In this document: positions 16,832 through 26,422 of the stretch, in pieces | Layout: every line of letters begins with the position of its first letter | Numbering within the stretch: position 1 is the stretch's first letter | Source: Paenibacillus sp. USDA918EY | Lineage (GTDB): Bacteria > Bacillota > Bacilli > Paenibacillales > Paenibacillaceae | DNA: 57,357 nucleotides | Assembly (NCBI RefSeq): GCF_009870825.1 | Contig: NZ_WTWY01000010.1 | Span: forward strand, 164,941-222,297 | Direction of reading: 5' to 3' | The notes under the pieces: generated by a model | Told to the model about the DNA's origin: nothing | Database searches by the model: none | The model's input: the letters and a program-made list of their open reading frames with translations, nothing else | Program-made: the position numbers and the translations under genes

Positions 16832-18536
16832 GCCATCCCTCCTCCGATGGATCTCCAAGCATGAACGGGAGCCAAACCTCAACCCTCGCTCCCCCGTCCG
16901 GGTGGTTGGATAGGCTCAACTTGGCCCTGTCTTGGTAAATCAACCGTAATCGGCGCCTGGAATTCCATATGCCAATATGCCCGCTGTTACCATGGGCTGA
17001 TTCGTCTTCGGATTGCCATTCACTTAACGCTTCTTCGGAGAATCCTTTACCCGTGTCTTGGATCACGATGCATAGATAGGGCTCCTGATCCCCGCGAAGC
17101 TCTATGTCTACGTTTAACCGGATCGGTTCATCCATCGTAACCGCATGCTTAATCGTGTTCTCTGCGAAGGTCTGTATCATGAGCGGAGGTATTAAGGCTT
17201 GGGAAAGCGATTCGTCGCCGCTAATCCGATAAGTAAACGCATCCTCGAACCTCAGCGCCTGGATCTGCAAGTAGTTGCGGGTATGAGCGATTTCTTCCTC
17301 CAGCGTGACGAACTTCAGGTTGTTCTGAAACATAAATCTCATGTAATTGATCAAATGCTCCGACATGTCCTGGATCAGTTGGTAGTTTTGGAATTGGGCA
17401 AGGTTGTAGATGGTGTTCAGCGCATTCAAAAAAAAGTGGGGATTGATTTGCAGCTGCAGATGTTTAAGCTCTGCCTTCTGGATGAGCAGCTGCTCTTCAT
17501 AGACCGTGATTTTTAAGGCCTTGATCTCCGAAACCATGCTGTTAAATACGTCATTCATCAGTTCAAACTCATAGGAAACGGGATATGGCTCGACCCGCTG
17601 CTCCAGATTTCCGTCGCGTACCCGTCTCATGACTTTTACGATCCGGTTGATCGGAAGCAGGATAATATGCCGCAAGAAGATATAAAAAATCGGAAGAATA
17701 ATGAGGGCTCCCAGGATCAGCAGGTACCAAAGGCACTGCAGCAGCGGGAGACGTTCCAGGATGACGCTGTAGGGGATCAAAAACAACAGGGAGAATTTCC
17801 CTTGCTTGGAATGGGTGCTGACCTGCAAATAATCATCGTTGTTACCGATCGGTGCATTTCCGTTCATCGGTTTGAGCGTTTCCGTGACAAGCACCGATTT
17901 CCCTTCCGGCCTGACGTCCAGCAAGCTCAGCGGGATCATCAGCTTCGATGCCTTCACCCATCCCCCGACATACACATTCCCGATTTTTTGAATTTTCACG
18001 ATATAGTACTCTTCATTCAGGTTGTAAGGAAACCATTTCTCGAATGCCTGCTTCTGCAGGCCCTTCCTCTCCTCAAGCATCTGAATCATGCCTTGCCGAA
18101 TCGTCTTCAGTTCGGCCATCGTCGCCTCGGGCGGCTGATTCGTGATGAGCTCTTCATTGACGGAGGAATAGACGAATAGATAATCCATCTCTTTGTATGT
18201 ATGAATATCCCTTTCCAATTTATTGAACAGATTGATCTTCGCCAAAAAATATTCGTCCATATTCACGTCCGCAGGCCTGTCCAGCACAATCAAATCATTC
18301 TCAAAAGCGACCATGGTCCGCAAATACTTATCGATCTCCTCCAAATTTCGGTCGATTTGATCCATGTATAAGGCTGCCAAATGCCGGTTGGAATTGGCCA
18401 CTTGCTCGCGAACGACTTTCATGGCGTAGTAGTTATCGAAAATAAGCAGAAGCTGCAAGGGGATGACAAATAGAAGAAAGCCCGCAATCAACTTGAATCG
18501 AATTGATTTACTTGATAGCCGATGTATGAATTTCAT
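16809..18536 (-). CDS. YesM-type sensor histidine kinase
   Basis: A 575-residue membrane kinase: TM1 about 14-34, an extracellular sensor domain of about 230 residues, TM2 about 266-290, a HAMP linker, then the His_kinase domain with phospho-accepting H367 in QINPHFFLNALNT and a GHKL ATPase with NTIKHAV and DTGKGF. It phosphorylates the YesN-type partner encoded immediately downstream. The pair with CUT1 transporter genes is the classic Paenibacillus arrangement for oligosaccharide sensing. Confidence 0.92.
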   Translation of the reverse strand: MKFIHRLSSKSIRFKLIAGFLLFVIPLQLLLIFDNYYAMKVVREQVANSNRHLAALYMDQIDRNLEEIDKYLRTMVAFENDLIVLDRPADVNMDEYFLAKINLFNKLERDIHTYKEMDYLFVYSSVNEELITNQPPEATMAELKTIRQGMIQMLEERKGLQKQAFEKWFPYNLNEEYYIVKIQKIGNVYVGGWVKASKLMIPLSLLDVRPEGKSVLVTETLKPMNGNAPIGNNDDYLQVSTHSKQGKFSLLFLIPYSVILERLPLLQCLWYLLILGALIILPIFYIFLRHIILLPINRIVKVMRRVRDGNLEQRVEPYPVSYEFELMNDVFNSMVSEIKALKITVYEEQLLIQKAELKHLQLQINPHFFLNALNTIYNLAQFQNYQLIQDMSEHLINYMRFMFQNNLKFVTLEEEIAHTRNYLQIQALRFEDAFTYRISGDESLSQALIPPLMIQTFAENTIKHAVTMDEPIRLNVDIELRGDQEPYLCIVIQDTGKGFSEEALSEWQSEDESAHGNSGHIGIWNSRRRLRLIYQDRAKLSLSNHPDGGARVEVWLPFMLGDPSEEGWHVSIADR

Positions 18537-19134
18537 CCTTAATTGACCTCCTTAGGCGAATGCCTAATGTTCGGAATTAGGATGTGGCACTTCCTCTTAT
18601 TCCTTTCTTCCATAGATGCTCTTGTTCTCCTTCTTTCTCCAAGATTAAATATTTTATATTCATATGGTATAGATCTTATAGGAATTAGTGAAGTACACAT
18701 TCTGTTTTTATTAAAGAAGAGGAGATATTTTGTTAACTGGTCGAGCGTAGGAAGGAGGGCTGGAGGGGGAGGTGAAGTTTAAAGAGCTTAAAGTGCATTG
18801 TGATGTTCCATTATCGGGGTAAAGATTGATTTTGTTGGTTATGAACTGGGGGTAACGCGGAAAGCAAACAGTCGAAAAATAAATTTTCGCAAATAAGCCA
18901 AACCGTGAAGACTTCACAAAGTCTGAGAACAAGCCCTGATGATTTTGAGTGACGGGTGCCTAGTAACACTAGAATCATTTTTCACGACCGATTTGATGAT
19001 TGCTTCAGCTCCCACTTCAAATAAGAACTTACACCCACCTAATATATTTTCCAGTATCTGAGCAATAGCCTACGGAAATCCCCTTATAGAACCGCATAAG
19101 ATTATTTTAACTATCAATTAAGGGGTTATAACGT
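18537..19134. other. Non-coding stretch upstream of the sensor kinase, no gene seen
   Basis: No convincing open frame, hairpin terminator or RNA gene. It must hold the promoter of the minus-strand carbohydrate locus, but no clear -35/-10 pair stands out. Confidence 0.5.
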
Positions 19135-19370
19135 ATGCTAATCATAGTGAGAAATCCATAGATCTTCTTGCCTTCGGCAGGGTATTGCTAAAAATACGTA
19201 AAGAGAAATAGTTTACGCAAGATGAGCTGAGCATATATTCACGGGTCGACCGTTCCTATATTAGTGAACTAGAAAACGGAGAAAAAGCGCCCTCTCTGCT
19301 AACGATCACTGCATTAGCTAGGGCGCTTCAGGTTAAGCCTTCGGTTTTGATTGAGGGGTTTAGGAATAGA
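19135..19370 (+). pseudogene. XRE-family HTH regulator, broken
   Basis: A Cro/C1-type HTH is readable: FGRVL, then TQDEL, VDRSYISELENGEKAP, LTITALARALQVKPS. Two lesions kill it: the ATG at 19135 is out of frame by two bases with the HSEKSIDLLAF start of the protein, and a TAG replaces a codon in the loop before FTQDEL. Short HTH proteins of this type often act as control proteins beside restriction-modification genes. A second partial copy of its 3' half is at 26423. Confidence 0.8.
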
Positions 19371-19442
19371 AGATTGTACCATATTTTTACCGATTTAAAG
19401 AATTTTCTGTATTTCCTTCATCAGATAGGTATAAGACAATGT
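19264..19442 (+). repeat. Left copy of island-flanking direct repeat
   Basis: From GTGAACTAG through the XRE 3' half to the block CCTTCATCAGATAGG, this segment recurs in the same orientation at 26423-26611. It joins the end of the XRE gene to the last codons (minus strand) of the UDG-fold gene, showing that these two genes were once convergent neighbours. The copies differ by substitutions and small indels. Confidence 0.85.
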
Positions 19443-19512
19443 AATAAAGGTCTCTCCTTGTGTTATCTATTTGATAAGGCTAAACAAGAAGAATTTTAAT
19501 ATCATTAAAACG

Positions 19513-21729
19513 TTAAACTGGATTAATTTTGCTATTCTGAATCATCTCATTAACAACTACAACAAAAATTGCTAAGAGCTTTGCTAATTGGACAACCTCA
19601 CTTTCACTTATATAAGTTCCTGACTTATGTGCTCCTAAGTGTGCTGTAGATACTGCTGACCGAAACCTTTCAGGATCCAGCATATTTAATAGACTGTGAT
19701 AATCAATTTTTGTAGATTTTGAGATTGCTTCAATATTTCGTTTGTGGCTCTTTATATGTTCAACAACTTTCACGACGCGGTCTTCAAACGAGGATATTCC
19801 GTTAAATAGATTGTTGAATTTACCCGATTTATTTATTGAATCAATACTCAAATCAAATATTGCTCTCAAAGAACATGAAATTAACTCAAGATAGTTTTTT
19901 AAGTTTAAACTATTAATTTGACTAATTAATTTATCAACAATGTTATTGTAACCAATTGCGTAGTCTTTTTGGGATGGTAATGAAATAAGCAAATCTCTTT
20001 TACTTCCCCCGATAATTTTTGACTGTGGTTTATAAAAGACTAAATTTAGGGATTCTGCTACTAATCCCGTTTTAGGATCTGTGTACAAATATTCAATGAT
20101 TTCTTCTCCTGGCTCAATAACACTTGGTAAAATCCCACCAATAACCGGAGTCCCATCTCTTTTAATATTTATGGAATAGTTTCCTACAGGACTTCCTGTA
20201 CTATTGTAAACTGATTCTAAATATTCATATAAATCAATTTGACCAGTGGGAATAGGTAATTGTACTAGATTAGTTCTCAGAGTAATTTTGGCAGGAGAAA
20301 GCGAAGGGCCTTGATTATCACTACCATGGACCACATCTCCATCTTCTAGAGAATTTGTTGGAGTTGTTGTATTTAATTCTTCGTTATGTAAATGGCTGTT
20401 TTCCAACTTTTCTTCATCTAATTTACTCTTTGGTGAAGTATCTTCACCTGCTGGCTGTTGGGTGTTGCTACCTTCCTTTGTAAGATCTCGTCTAATATTA
20501 ACTACCTTATTTTTTGAATAGGCAAGGTCAATATTCAAAATAATGAACATGATTACACCCTTAAGAAGATACATCAATTTTACAAATACAGAGTCTTGTA
20601 TAAAATCTGCTCTTTCATTGGAAATCTTGAGAAGTTCTCTTGTTTCATTAAAATGCGGCATGTTTACGAAACCAAAAACATTATGTGGTTTAAGCCGTGT
20701 AGCCTTCTTCCTCTGTGAGAAATCCGCTAAGCCCAACCAATCATGCTCTTCAGATAAATAATTGTACAAAGCAAAGTCATTTGTATAAATGTTTACTCCC
20801 GCACCATAATCCTTTAGCATACCACCAGCTGTCTTTTTCTCGAAAACTAACAATCTTCCTTCGAAAGTGGGTATACCTTCTATACTTTCTAAATCCTTAA
20901 AATTAATATTGTCGTTTGTTCGAGTTTTTATAGTCTTCTCAATATTGAACTTTTCTTTTAGTAGTTTTTCAATCGATAGAGTATCAAAAGATTTAATAGA
21001 TATCTTTGACTTATTAATTTTTGGGTTATCCGATAGACACTGGAACATTAATTCATTCGTTTGACTGTCATAACTAAAATTCACGTCATAAAGCATGCCT
21101 TTCATTTCGGTAGAAAATAATAAAGGAGTTGGATCCCCTTCATCAATTGAAAGTGTAATTTTTGGAATTTCAAGTGTAGAATTCTTATATAGATAAGTTG
21201 ATAAATGTCGTAACTTTTTAACTTCTGATTCAGACGTTAGTAGTGTCATAACCTGTGGATATATATTGTTTAAAACAATTTTGGTTCCTTTTTGAATACT
21301 CGAACTGATCTGCTCATAAGAGTAATTCTTCTCTCCTTTAGACCACCTTATTTTATATGCACCATCAGTATCGCTTTTTGTTTCAATTGTTAGATCATCA
21401 CATAATGAAAATACTGACAGTAACCCTAGCCCTTTGCTACCGGTGTAAAAAGCCCCCTTATCATTAGTTAGATTTCCATTATGTTTTTTTCTTGAGTACC
21501 CTGGTTTAGATAGGTCTCGAATATCACTAAGAGAGAAGCCAAGACCATCATCAATTACAATTATTGATTGTGAGTTTCTAGAATAAAAAATATTAACATT
21601 ATCTGCAGCAGCATCTATTGCATTTTTTATTAATTCAGAAATAACAATCAATGGACTACCTACGGTTCCTAAAATACTTGTTATAAAGGATGAATCAACA
21701 ATTAATGTCTCTTCCATTGTTATTCCCAT
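19513..21729 (-). CDS. GHKL (Hsp90/MutL/MORC-like) ATPase of a methyltransferase-associated system
   Basis: A 738-residue protein. The N-terminal HATPase_c_3 domain has the N box E32-N36-D39 (ELIKNAIDAA), G1 box DDGLGF at 60-65 and G2 box GSKGLGLLS at 97-105. A low-complexity acidic linker (about 400-450) leads to a beta-rich Ig-like segment (SVIEPGEEIIEYLYTD) and a helical C-terminal domain with AHLGAHKSGTYISESE. AAGGAGG precedes the ATG. It follows the DNA methyltransferase gene by 15 bp. GHKL ATPases of this kind occur in restriction-modification neighbourhoods; dimerisation on ATP binding and a defence role are inferred. Confidence 0.85.
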   Translation of the reverse strand: MGITMEETLIVDSSFITSILGTVGSPLIVISELIKNAIDAAADNVNIFYSRNSQSIIVIDDGLGFSLSDIRDLSKPGYSRKKHNGNLTNDKGAFYTGSKGLGLLSVFSLCDDLTIETKSDTDGAYKIRWSKGEKNYSYEQISSSIQKGTKIVLNNIYPQVMTLLTSESEVKKLRHLSTYLYKNSTLEIPKITLSIDEGDPTPLLFSTEMKGMLYDVNFSYDSQTNELMFQCLSDNPKINKSKISIKSFDTLSIEKLLKEKFNIEKTIKTRTNDNINFKDLESIEGIPTFEGRLLVFEKKTAGGMLKDYGAGVNIYTNDFALYNYLSEEHDWLGLADFSQRKKATRLKPHNVFGFVNMPHFNETRELLKISNERADFIQDSVFVKLMYLLKGVIMFIILNIDLAYSKNKVVNIRRDLTKEGSNTQQPAGEDTSPKSKLDEEKLENSHLHNEELNTTTPTNSLEDGDVVHGSDNQGPSLSPAKITLRTNLVQLPIPTGQIDLYEYLESVYNSTGSPVGNYSINIKRDGTPVIGGILPSVIEPGEEIIEYLYTDPKTGLVAESLNLVFYKPQSKIIGGSKRDLLISLPSQKDYAIGYNNIVDKLISQINSLNLKNYLELISCSLRAIFDLSIDSINKSGKFNNLFNGISSFEDRVVKVVEHIKSHKRNIEAISKSTKIDYHSLLNMLDPERFRSAVSTAHLGAHKSGTYISESEVVQLAKLLAIFVVVVNEMIQNSKINPV

Positions 21730-21744
21730 AAAATAAATTCCTCC

Positions 21745-22995
21745 TTAATTTTTTCTGTAAATTTTTATATACTCCTTACTCATAGATTTTACAGAACCTA
21801 AATTGGGGATATTTGAAACCTTTACCGGCATTCTTTTCCCCTGGATATTCCTAGTCAATTTAGCTTCCTCAATCAATCCATACCTATTCGCAAGCCTATC
21901 ATTTAAAATATCAAAAGGAAACTCGTGGTTATCTACTCTTCGATTTCCTAGTGTTAAAACCAACCTCTTCCCTTTCTTCAAAATCCTCGCTAACTCTTCG
22001 AAAACTTTACAGTAATCATTAATAAAGTAAACAACCTTCTTAGCTTTTTTCTCACTTATCTCTTTAATCAAATCATTGTAAACAATTTCTACTTCAAACT
22101 GTTCTAAATTATAGTGACCACCTAAACTCATCCTATCAATTGCAGTGAATTTTTCTAGCATAGTTACATCAAATTCATCTAAATCATTTAAATCTATCCA
22201 TAGTAGTGGCAATATCGAATATTGGCCATATGTAACAGTAGTATGGTTATCTCCATAAGGTGGTGAAGTGCAAATTAAATCAATACTATTGTCTGAAAAA
22301 TTTTTGAGAATCTCTAAAGAGTTACCTGTAAACAAATTAATATTTGTTTTGTCAGTTTCTTTAATGTAATCTATATACAATGTTGAAACCTTATTAACAA
22401 AATACTGAATACAGTCATTGTCCATTGTTTCAATCTTCTCTTTTTCTTTTACATGTAGTTTAAATGTAGTTGATCGGGTGTTACTGTATTTTCTAATAGT
22501 ATCTGCGAAGCAGACCCAGAAGAATCTTCTTATCTGTTTATTTTTTTCACAGATAATGGCTTTTCTTAATATGCTTAAATCTGCTATTATATCTTCTCGA
22601 AACCATTTACGAATGTTTGTAAATTCAAATAAATCTGTGTTACCTAAAAACAACGTAATATAAGTTTTTAATTGAGCAATACTTTCACGGATATTTTCTT
22701 CAGGAACGCCCTCTAGTTTGACGCGTGAAATAAGAATAGCAAGAGGATTGATATCAATACCGTAAGTATTTAGATTCAGATTATTACCTGCAGCCAGTAC
22801 TGTTCCTGAGCCAGCGAATGGGTCAAGGATATTTTTAATATCTGGATCAAATTCTAAAATATCCAATAACAATTGCTCTTGCATAGGAGCAACCATCATG
22901 GCAGGATATTTTATAAGAGCTTTTTTATCTCTGTATTCCGTAAAATCCCAGTAATCCTTTCCATAACTATTCAATTTATCTAATAAAGTCCTCAC
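21745..22995 (-). CDS. DNA methyltransferase (N6-adenine/N4-cytosine type)
   Basis: A 416-residue enzyme with SAM-binding motif I DPFAGSGTV at 58-66, motif II-like GIDINPLA, and catalytic motif IV TSPPYGD at 243-249; a C-terminal LVLTLGNRRV strand completes the core. The TSPPY signature marks amino-methyltransferases modifying adenine N6 or cytosine N4. Start is GTG with a weak ribosome site. First gene of a two-gene operon with the GHKL ATPase. No restriction nuclease gene adjoins it, so the pair may act in modification-linked defence of another kind. Target site unknown. Confidence 0.88.
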   Translation of the reverse strand: MRTLLDKLNSYGKDYWDFTEYRDKKALIKYPAMMVAPMQEQLLLDILEFDPDIKNILDPFAGSGTVLAAGNNLNLNTYGIDINPLAILISRVKLEGVPEENIRESIAQLKTYITLFLGNTDLFEFTNIRKWFREDIIADLSILRKAIICEKNKQIRRFFWVCFADTIRKYSNTRSTTFKLHVKEKEKIETMDNDCIQYFVNKVSTLYIDYIKETDKTNINLFTGNSLEILKNFSDNSIDLICTSPPYGDNHTTVTYGQYSILPLLWIDLNDLDEFDVTMLEKFTAIDRMSLGGHYNLEQFEVEIVYNDLIKEISEKKAKKVVYFINDYCKVFEELARILKKGKRLVLTLGNRRVDNHEFPFDILNDRLANRYGLIEEAKLTRNIQGKRMPVKVSNIPNLGSVKSMSKEYIKIYRKN

Positions 22996-23284
22996 TCTAC
23001 TTCACCACTTCTTATGATTTTGGTTTCATTTTAAATTGTTGTTATTCGTGATAAATATTTGAAGTTTAACTTTATTTTTTAACCTATCTGTTATATACAA
23101 AACTTCTAAATTTAGGCGTTTATTCCTCAAAATTATTATTATATTTTACGAAATAAATAACGATTTTTTAACTCTTATTTCTGGCAAAGATATTCTACCA
23201 ACTTAATTAAGTATAAGTTATAGTTACACCCCAATTAAAGTCTTTATTAATTATTTGAAATGTGTTCAGTGGAAAAGGACAGTT
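22996..23284. other. AT-rich intergenic stretch upstream of the MTase-ATPase operon
   Basis: Very AT-rich with many short A/T runs; presumably carries the operon promoter, though no single element is convincing. No gene seen. Confidence 0.4.
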
Positions 23285-23289
23285 TTAAA

Positions 23290-23575
23290 ACTTGAAGTTG
23301 CCTCTGATCTTTCTCGATTCCTCGCAAACAAAGCCACACTCTCCACATGCAAAGTCACGGTTAACATATCCCTACCGGCGTAACCTCCACCTTCCGGTCC
23401 ATGCCATTCTACCCACCCGCAGATCACTTGCCAGCTTGGACGGATTACGGCTCACATAACACTACTCAATCTAGATTCATCTTCGAAATTGTTTCCCGAC
23501 AGTTTTGAATCGCATCCCTTGCGCAGTAGGTCAACGAGAAATAACGTCTGCTTCGATGCCCTGCTCCTTAAAAAG
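23290..23575 (-). pseudogene. Remnant of rlmD-type 23S rRNA (uracil-5) methyltransferase, 3' end
   Basis: Conserved C-terminal landmarks of the RlmD/RumA family are readable in order but in different frames: GIEADVI, then VDLLRKGCDSKL (family VDPPRKGCD), then YVSRNPSKLASDL (family YVSCNPATLARDL), then HVESVALFARN. Stops and frameshifts separate them. In a living enzyme the YVSCNP cysteine is the catalytic base region; here it is Arg. This is a decayed fragment. Confidence 0.75.
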
Positions 23576-23653
23576 GAAAGTTTTGTAGCACTCCTCATCA
23601 AGTTACAGTAATTAGTACTTCAGCTTTCAGGTGATTCAATAGCTCCGCGCAGC

Positions 23654-24250
23654 GTTGCTCCGGCGTGCTGAGCTTGATAATCGGATCTACGATGATATTG
23701 TACTTAAACTCTTTCTCCACATAATCGAACAAGAGCGCCTTCCGCTGTTTCTCCGTAGAGTTCACGCTGCATAGAATGAACGGATGACCGAACACTTCGT
23801 CATTTCCTGTCTCTTCGGCTTCCTCATTCCTTGCCTTGGTCGGCCGGTAGTATTGTCCGCGTACGAACGTAATGACCGTATCCCGTTCATACGTCGTGTC
23901 CGCCATCATTTTGTCCACGAGCAGCAGTATCAGATCCTGCCACTCCTCCGGATCGCCCGTCTGGATCGCTTGGTGAGGCAGCACCCGCGAAGGGTCTTTC
24001 TGGTCTTCCGTCTCCTCCGTAAACTTAAGCTCGAACAGCTTATGATCCAATTCGCCGGTCAGCAGCTTTTTGAAATTGCCCATGTACAGCTCCTGCTTCT
24101 CCCGGTCCACTAACCCAAAAGGACTCCGCTCCCAGTGATAAATTTCGTTCGTTTCCTTCATAATGTACACGTTCAGAATATCGTAAATTTGCATCAAATG
24201 ATTGTCCAGCTTAAACTGCTTGCGTATGCGCGACTTCTTTCTTGTTCATG
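23654..24250 (-). pseudogene. DUF4317 gene fragment, N-terminal half
   Basis: Nearly identical at DNA and protein level to the first half of the intact DUF4317 gene at 38252-39442, from the initiator to about residue 201 (STPEQ), where similarity stops abruptly. Two bases are missing near 24226 (GCGTATG then CGCG), shifting the frame 20-odd codons after the start. Upstream promoter-region sequence is also shared with the intact copy. Confidence 0.9.
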
Positions 24251-24315
24251 GTTCGTCAGACAATTCCCAGAAAGTAAATTGGCTGTATAAGTATAAACGA
24301 TATTAAAAGAGAGGC

Positions 24316-24349
24316 GTCCCTCAGTCGTCATCTAGGATGACTGAGGGAC
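24316..24349 (-). terminator. Stem-loop terminator downstream of the helicase gene
   Basis: GTCCCTCAGTC and GACTGAGGGAC arms, about 56 bp after the helicase stop; on the minus strand a pyrimidine-rich CTCTCTTTT follows. Confidence 0.6.
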
Positions 24350-24405
24350 ACCCTCCGGTATTACTCAGGTGGTTCAATAGATCTATCAATCTACACATCT
24401 GTAAT

Positions 24406-26274
24406 TTAAGAGTTGGTAAGTTGAATTCTTTCCAATAGATAGTTATGAAGGTTTTTATCTCTACAGTAAACATAGCACCCCTTCATCCCCCGAGATAATA
24501 GCACTTTATATATATTTTTGACCAGTTGGGTTAACTTTGCGGGATCTTTCTTTAATCCCTTCTTGCCAACCGTATCTTTATATTCATCATAATCGGCATA
24601 AAGAGTCATAGTTTTGGGATCAAACTTAAGATCATTGCCAATAATGACACCAACATAATCAAACTCAAGGCCTTGGGAAGTATGGATACAACCAATCTGA
24701 TCGATACCATCGGGATGAACAGCCCAAGTAGTTGAAATCGCTCGCCCATTCCATGGCATGCTAAAATCATGCTCCTCGATAATGACATCATCGATTTCCC
24801 CGTTACGGTTTCCTTCATCTTCTTTAGTCCATGTCCAAGCAAATCCAGCCAGCATTCGAGACTTCATTCCGTTATTTTCCTTTTCCTTGATTTGCTTCAA
24901 CAACTCATGGGGACTATCGAATAACTGAAATTCAAAGGTGGATTTATCCCAGCCATTAAAATTAGCTGTTTCCTTAATTTGAAGAGCATCATTAACCCAG
25001 TTCAAATAACCATCAGCCCCTGCACATCTAAACTGGGAAGTAAGTTCAATTTCATAAATTTCCGACTTATGAAGCGCTGCTATTCTTTTAATCTCCTCGA
25101 CTGAGCCGATATCATCTGGCCTAATTCTTTGATTATCATCTATGAAAAACACATTTAATTTAGAGGCTTTAATAATATCTTCGATTTGATTGACACCTTT
25201 ATACTGATAGGCTCCTTTCCCCTTCAGTCTATGTGCTTCATCTACGACTAAAACATCGTAAAAATTTGATTCACAATCATAGAACTGTCCAGATCCAGCA
25301 AATAACACTCTAGTACGTGTTTTGTCTCTTACTTGCTGCTTAGCTAGCGTGTCCACCATTACGGTTCGGAAAGCAGCGTTAGGAGCGATAAATTTAACGT
25401 TTTTCTTTTTAGAAAGTATTCCCCCAAGTGCGTTCATTGAGATCACGGATTTACCTGTTCCTGGTCCACCTTTAACGATAATAGTCCTTTTAGATGTTAG
25501 ATCTTTAGTTAAGGACATTATTGTTTCATAAGCAACCTTCTGTTCATCCAACATGATAAAGTCGGGATTACCTTTGAACAGTCCGTTTATATGATCGATC
25601 AATTTCTTCGAAGGACGTATCTTCCCATTTTCAATTAAATAAAGAAGGTTAACTCCATTCCCTTTACCAACATGTTTATATAAAAACTTCTGAAGTTCCT
25701 TTGTATCATCTGCGTAAAATAACGGGGCTTCCTTAATAATAGAACTGTAGACTTCGTTTTTAAGAGGATCATACGTTTTAGGTTCATGGTAATTATGTAA
25801 GTAAGCGCATGAGTGTCCCTTTAAGTCATTGTTTTGGATAGCTTCATTCATGTCTGTTAAATACTGCCGGTAGGACCATGCTTGGTAAGAAGGATGAGGT
25901 GTTTCTCGGTTTCGGCGACGAATAAACGCAACTACAACATCTTCCTTCTCCGTAGCTTTAGCAGAATCCCATTGTTTAAGCTCAATAATGACAAAATTAT
26001 CTTGTTCGTGTATATCTTTACCTGCAATAATGAAGTCAATTCTCTTGCTTGTTGAAGGAATATTGTATTCGATTAGAATACCGCAATCATCGGGTATTTC
26101 CGAGTTTCGAATCACTCGCTCCATAAATTGCATGGAATTATTCCATGCCATCCGTTCACCTTGGATTGGTCGTTTTCCCATTTTCTGAATATAAGCCTGT
26201 TCAATATCTAGCGTGATTTGATTAGTCTCAACAGCTTCTCTAAATTGTAAAGCGTTACTGCTGTAAATAATCAT
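24406..26274 (-). CDS. PD-(D/E)XK nuclease-SLFN/DUF2075-type helicase
   Basis: A 622-residue protein. The N-terminal part carries a nuclease-like motif: D80 in KRIDFIIAG and E98-L-K100 in VIIELKQW. A superfamily-1-like helicase domain of the DUF2075/Schlafen-group-3 type follows, with Walker A GGPGTGKS at 269-276, Walker B VVDEAH at 343-348, FFIDDNQ, SQFRC and a C-terminal SQGLEFDYVGVIIG and LLSRGMKG. The internal ATG preceded by AAGGCGGTG is preferred over an upstream frame. Such proteins unwind or cut nucleic acid and are frequent in defence islands. It stands between the two methyltransferase systems. Confidence 0.88.
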   Translation of the reverse strand: MIIYSSNALQFREAVETNQITLDIEQAYIQKMGKRPIQGERMAWNNSMQFMERVIRNSEIPDDCGILIEYNIPSTSKRIDFIIAGKDIHEQDNFVIIELKQWDSAKATEKEDVVVAFIRRRNRETPHPSYQAWSYRQYLTDMNEAIQNNDLKGHSCAYLHNYHEPKTYDPLKNEVYSSIIKEAPLFYADDTKELQKFLYKHVGKGNGVNLLYLIENGKIRPSKKLIDHINGLFKGNPDFIMLDEQKVAYETIMSLTKDLTSKRTIIVKGGPGTGKSVISMNALGGILSKKKNVKFIAPNAAFRTVMVDTLAKQQVRDKTRTRVLFAGSGQFYDCESNFYDVLVVDEAHRLKGKGAYQYKGVNQIEDIIKASKLNVFFIDDNQRIRPDDIGSVEEIKRIAALHKSEIYEIELTSQFRCAGADGYLNWVNDALQIKETANFNGWDKSTFEFQLFDSPHELLKQIKEKENNGMKSRMLAGFAWTWTKEDEGNRNGEIDDVIIEEHDFSMPWNGRAISTTWAVHPDGIDQIGCIHTSQGLEFDYVGVIIGNDLKFDPKTMTLYADYDEYKDTVGKKGLKKDPAKLTQLVKNIYKVLLSRGMKGCYVYCRDKNLHNYLLERIQLTNS

Positions 26275-26422
26275 GTTGTGGCACCGCCTTAATGCTCTTT
26301 TAAATTTGTTCATTTTGTTTTGCTGAAATTTTCAAAGATATTAGTTCCGTTTTATTAAACTACACATTTCGACAGATCATTGGCATATCCTTCAATAGGG
26401 ACTAAATAAATATACATATTTT

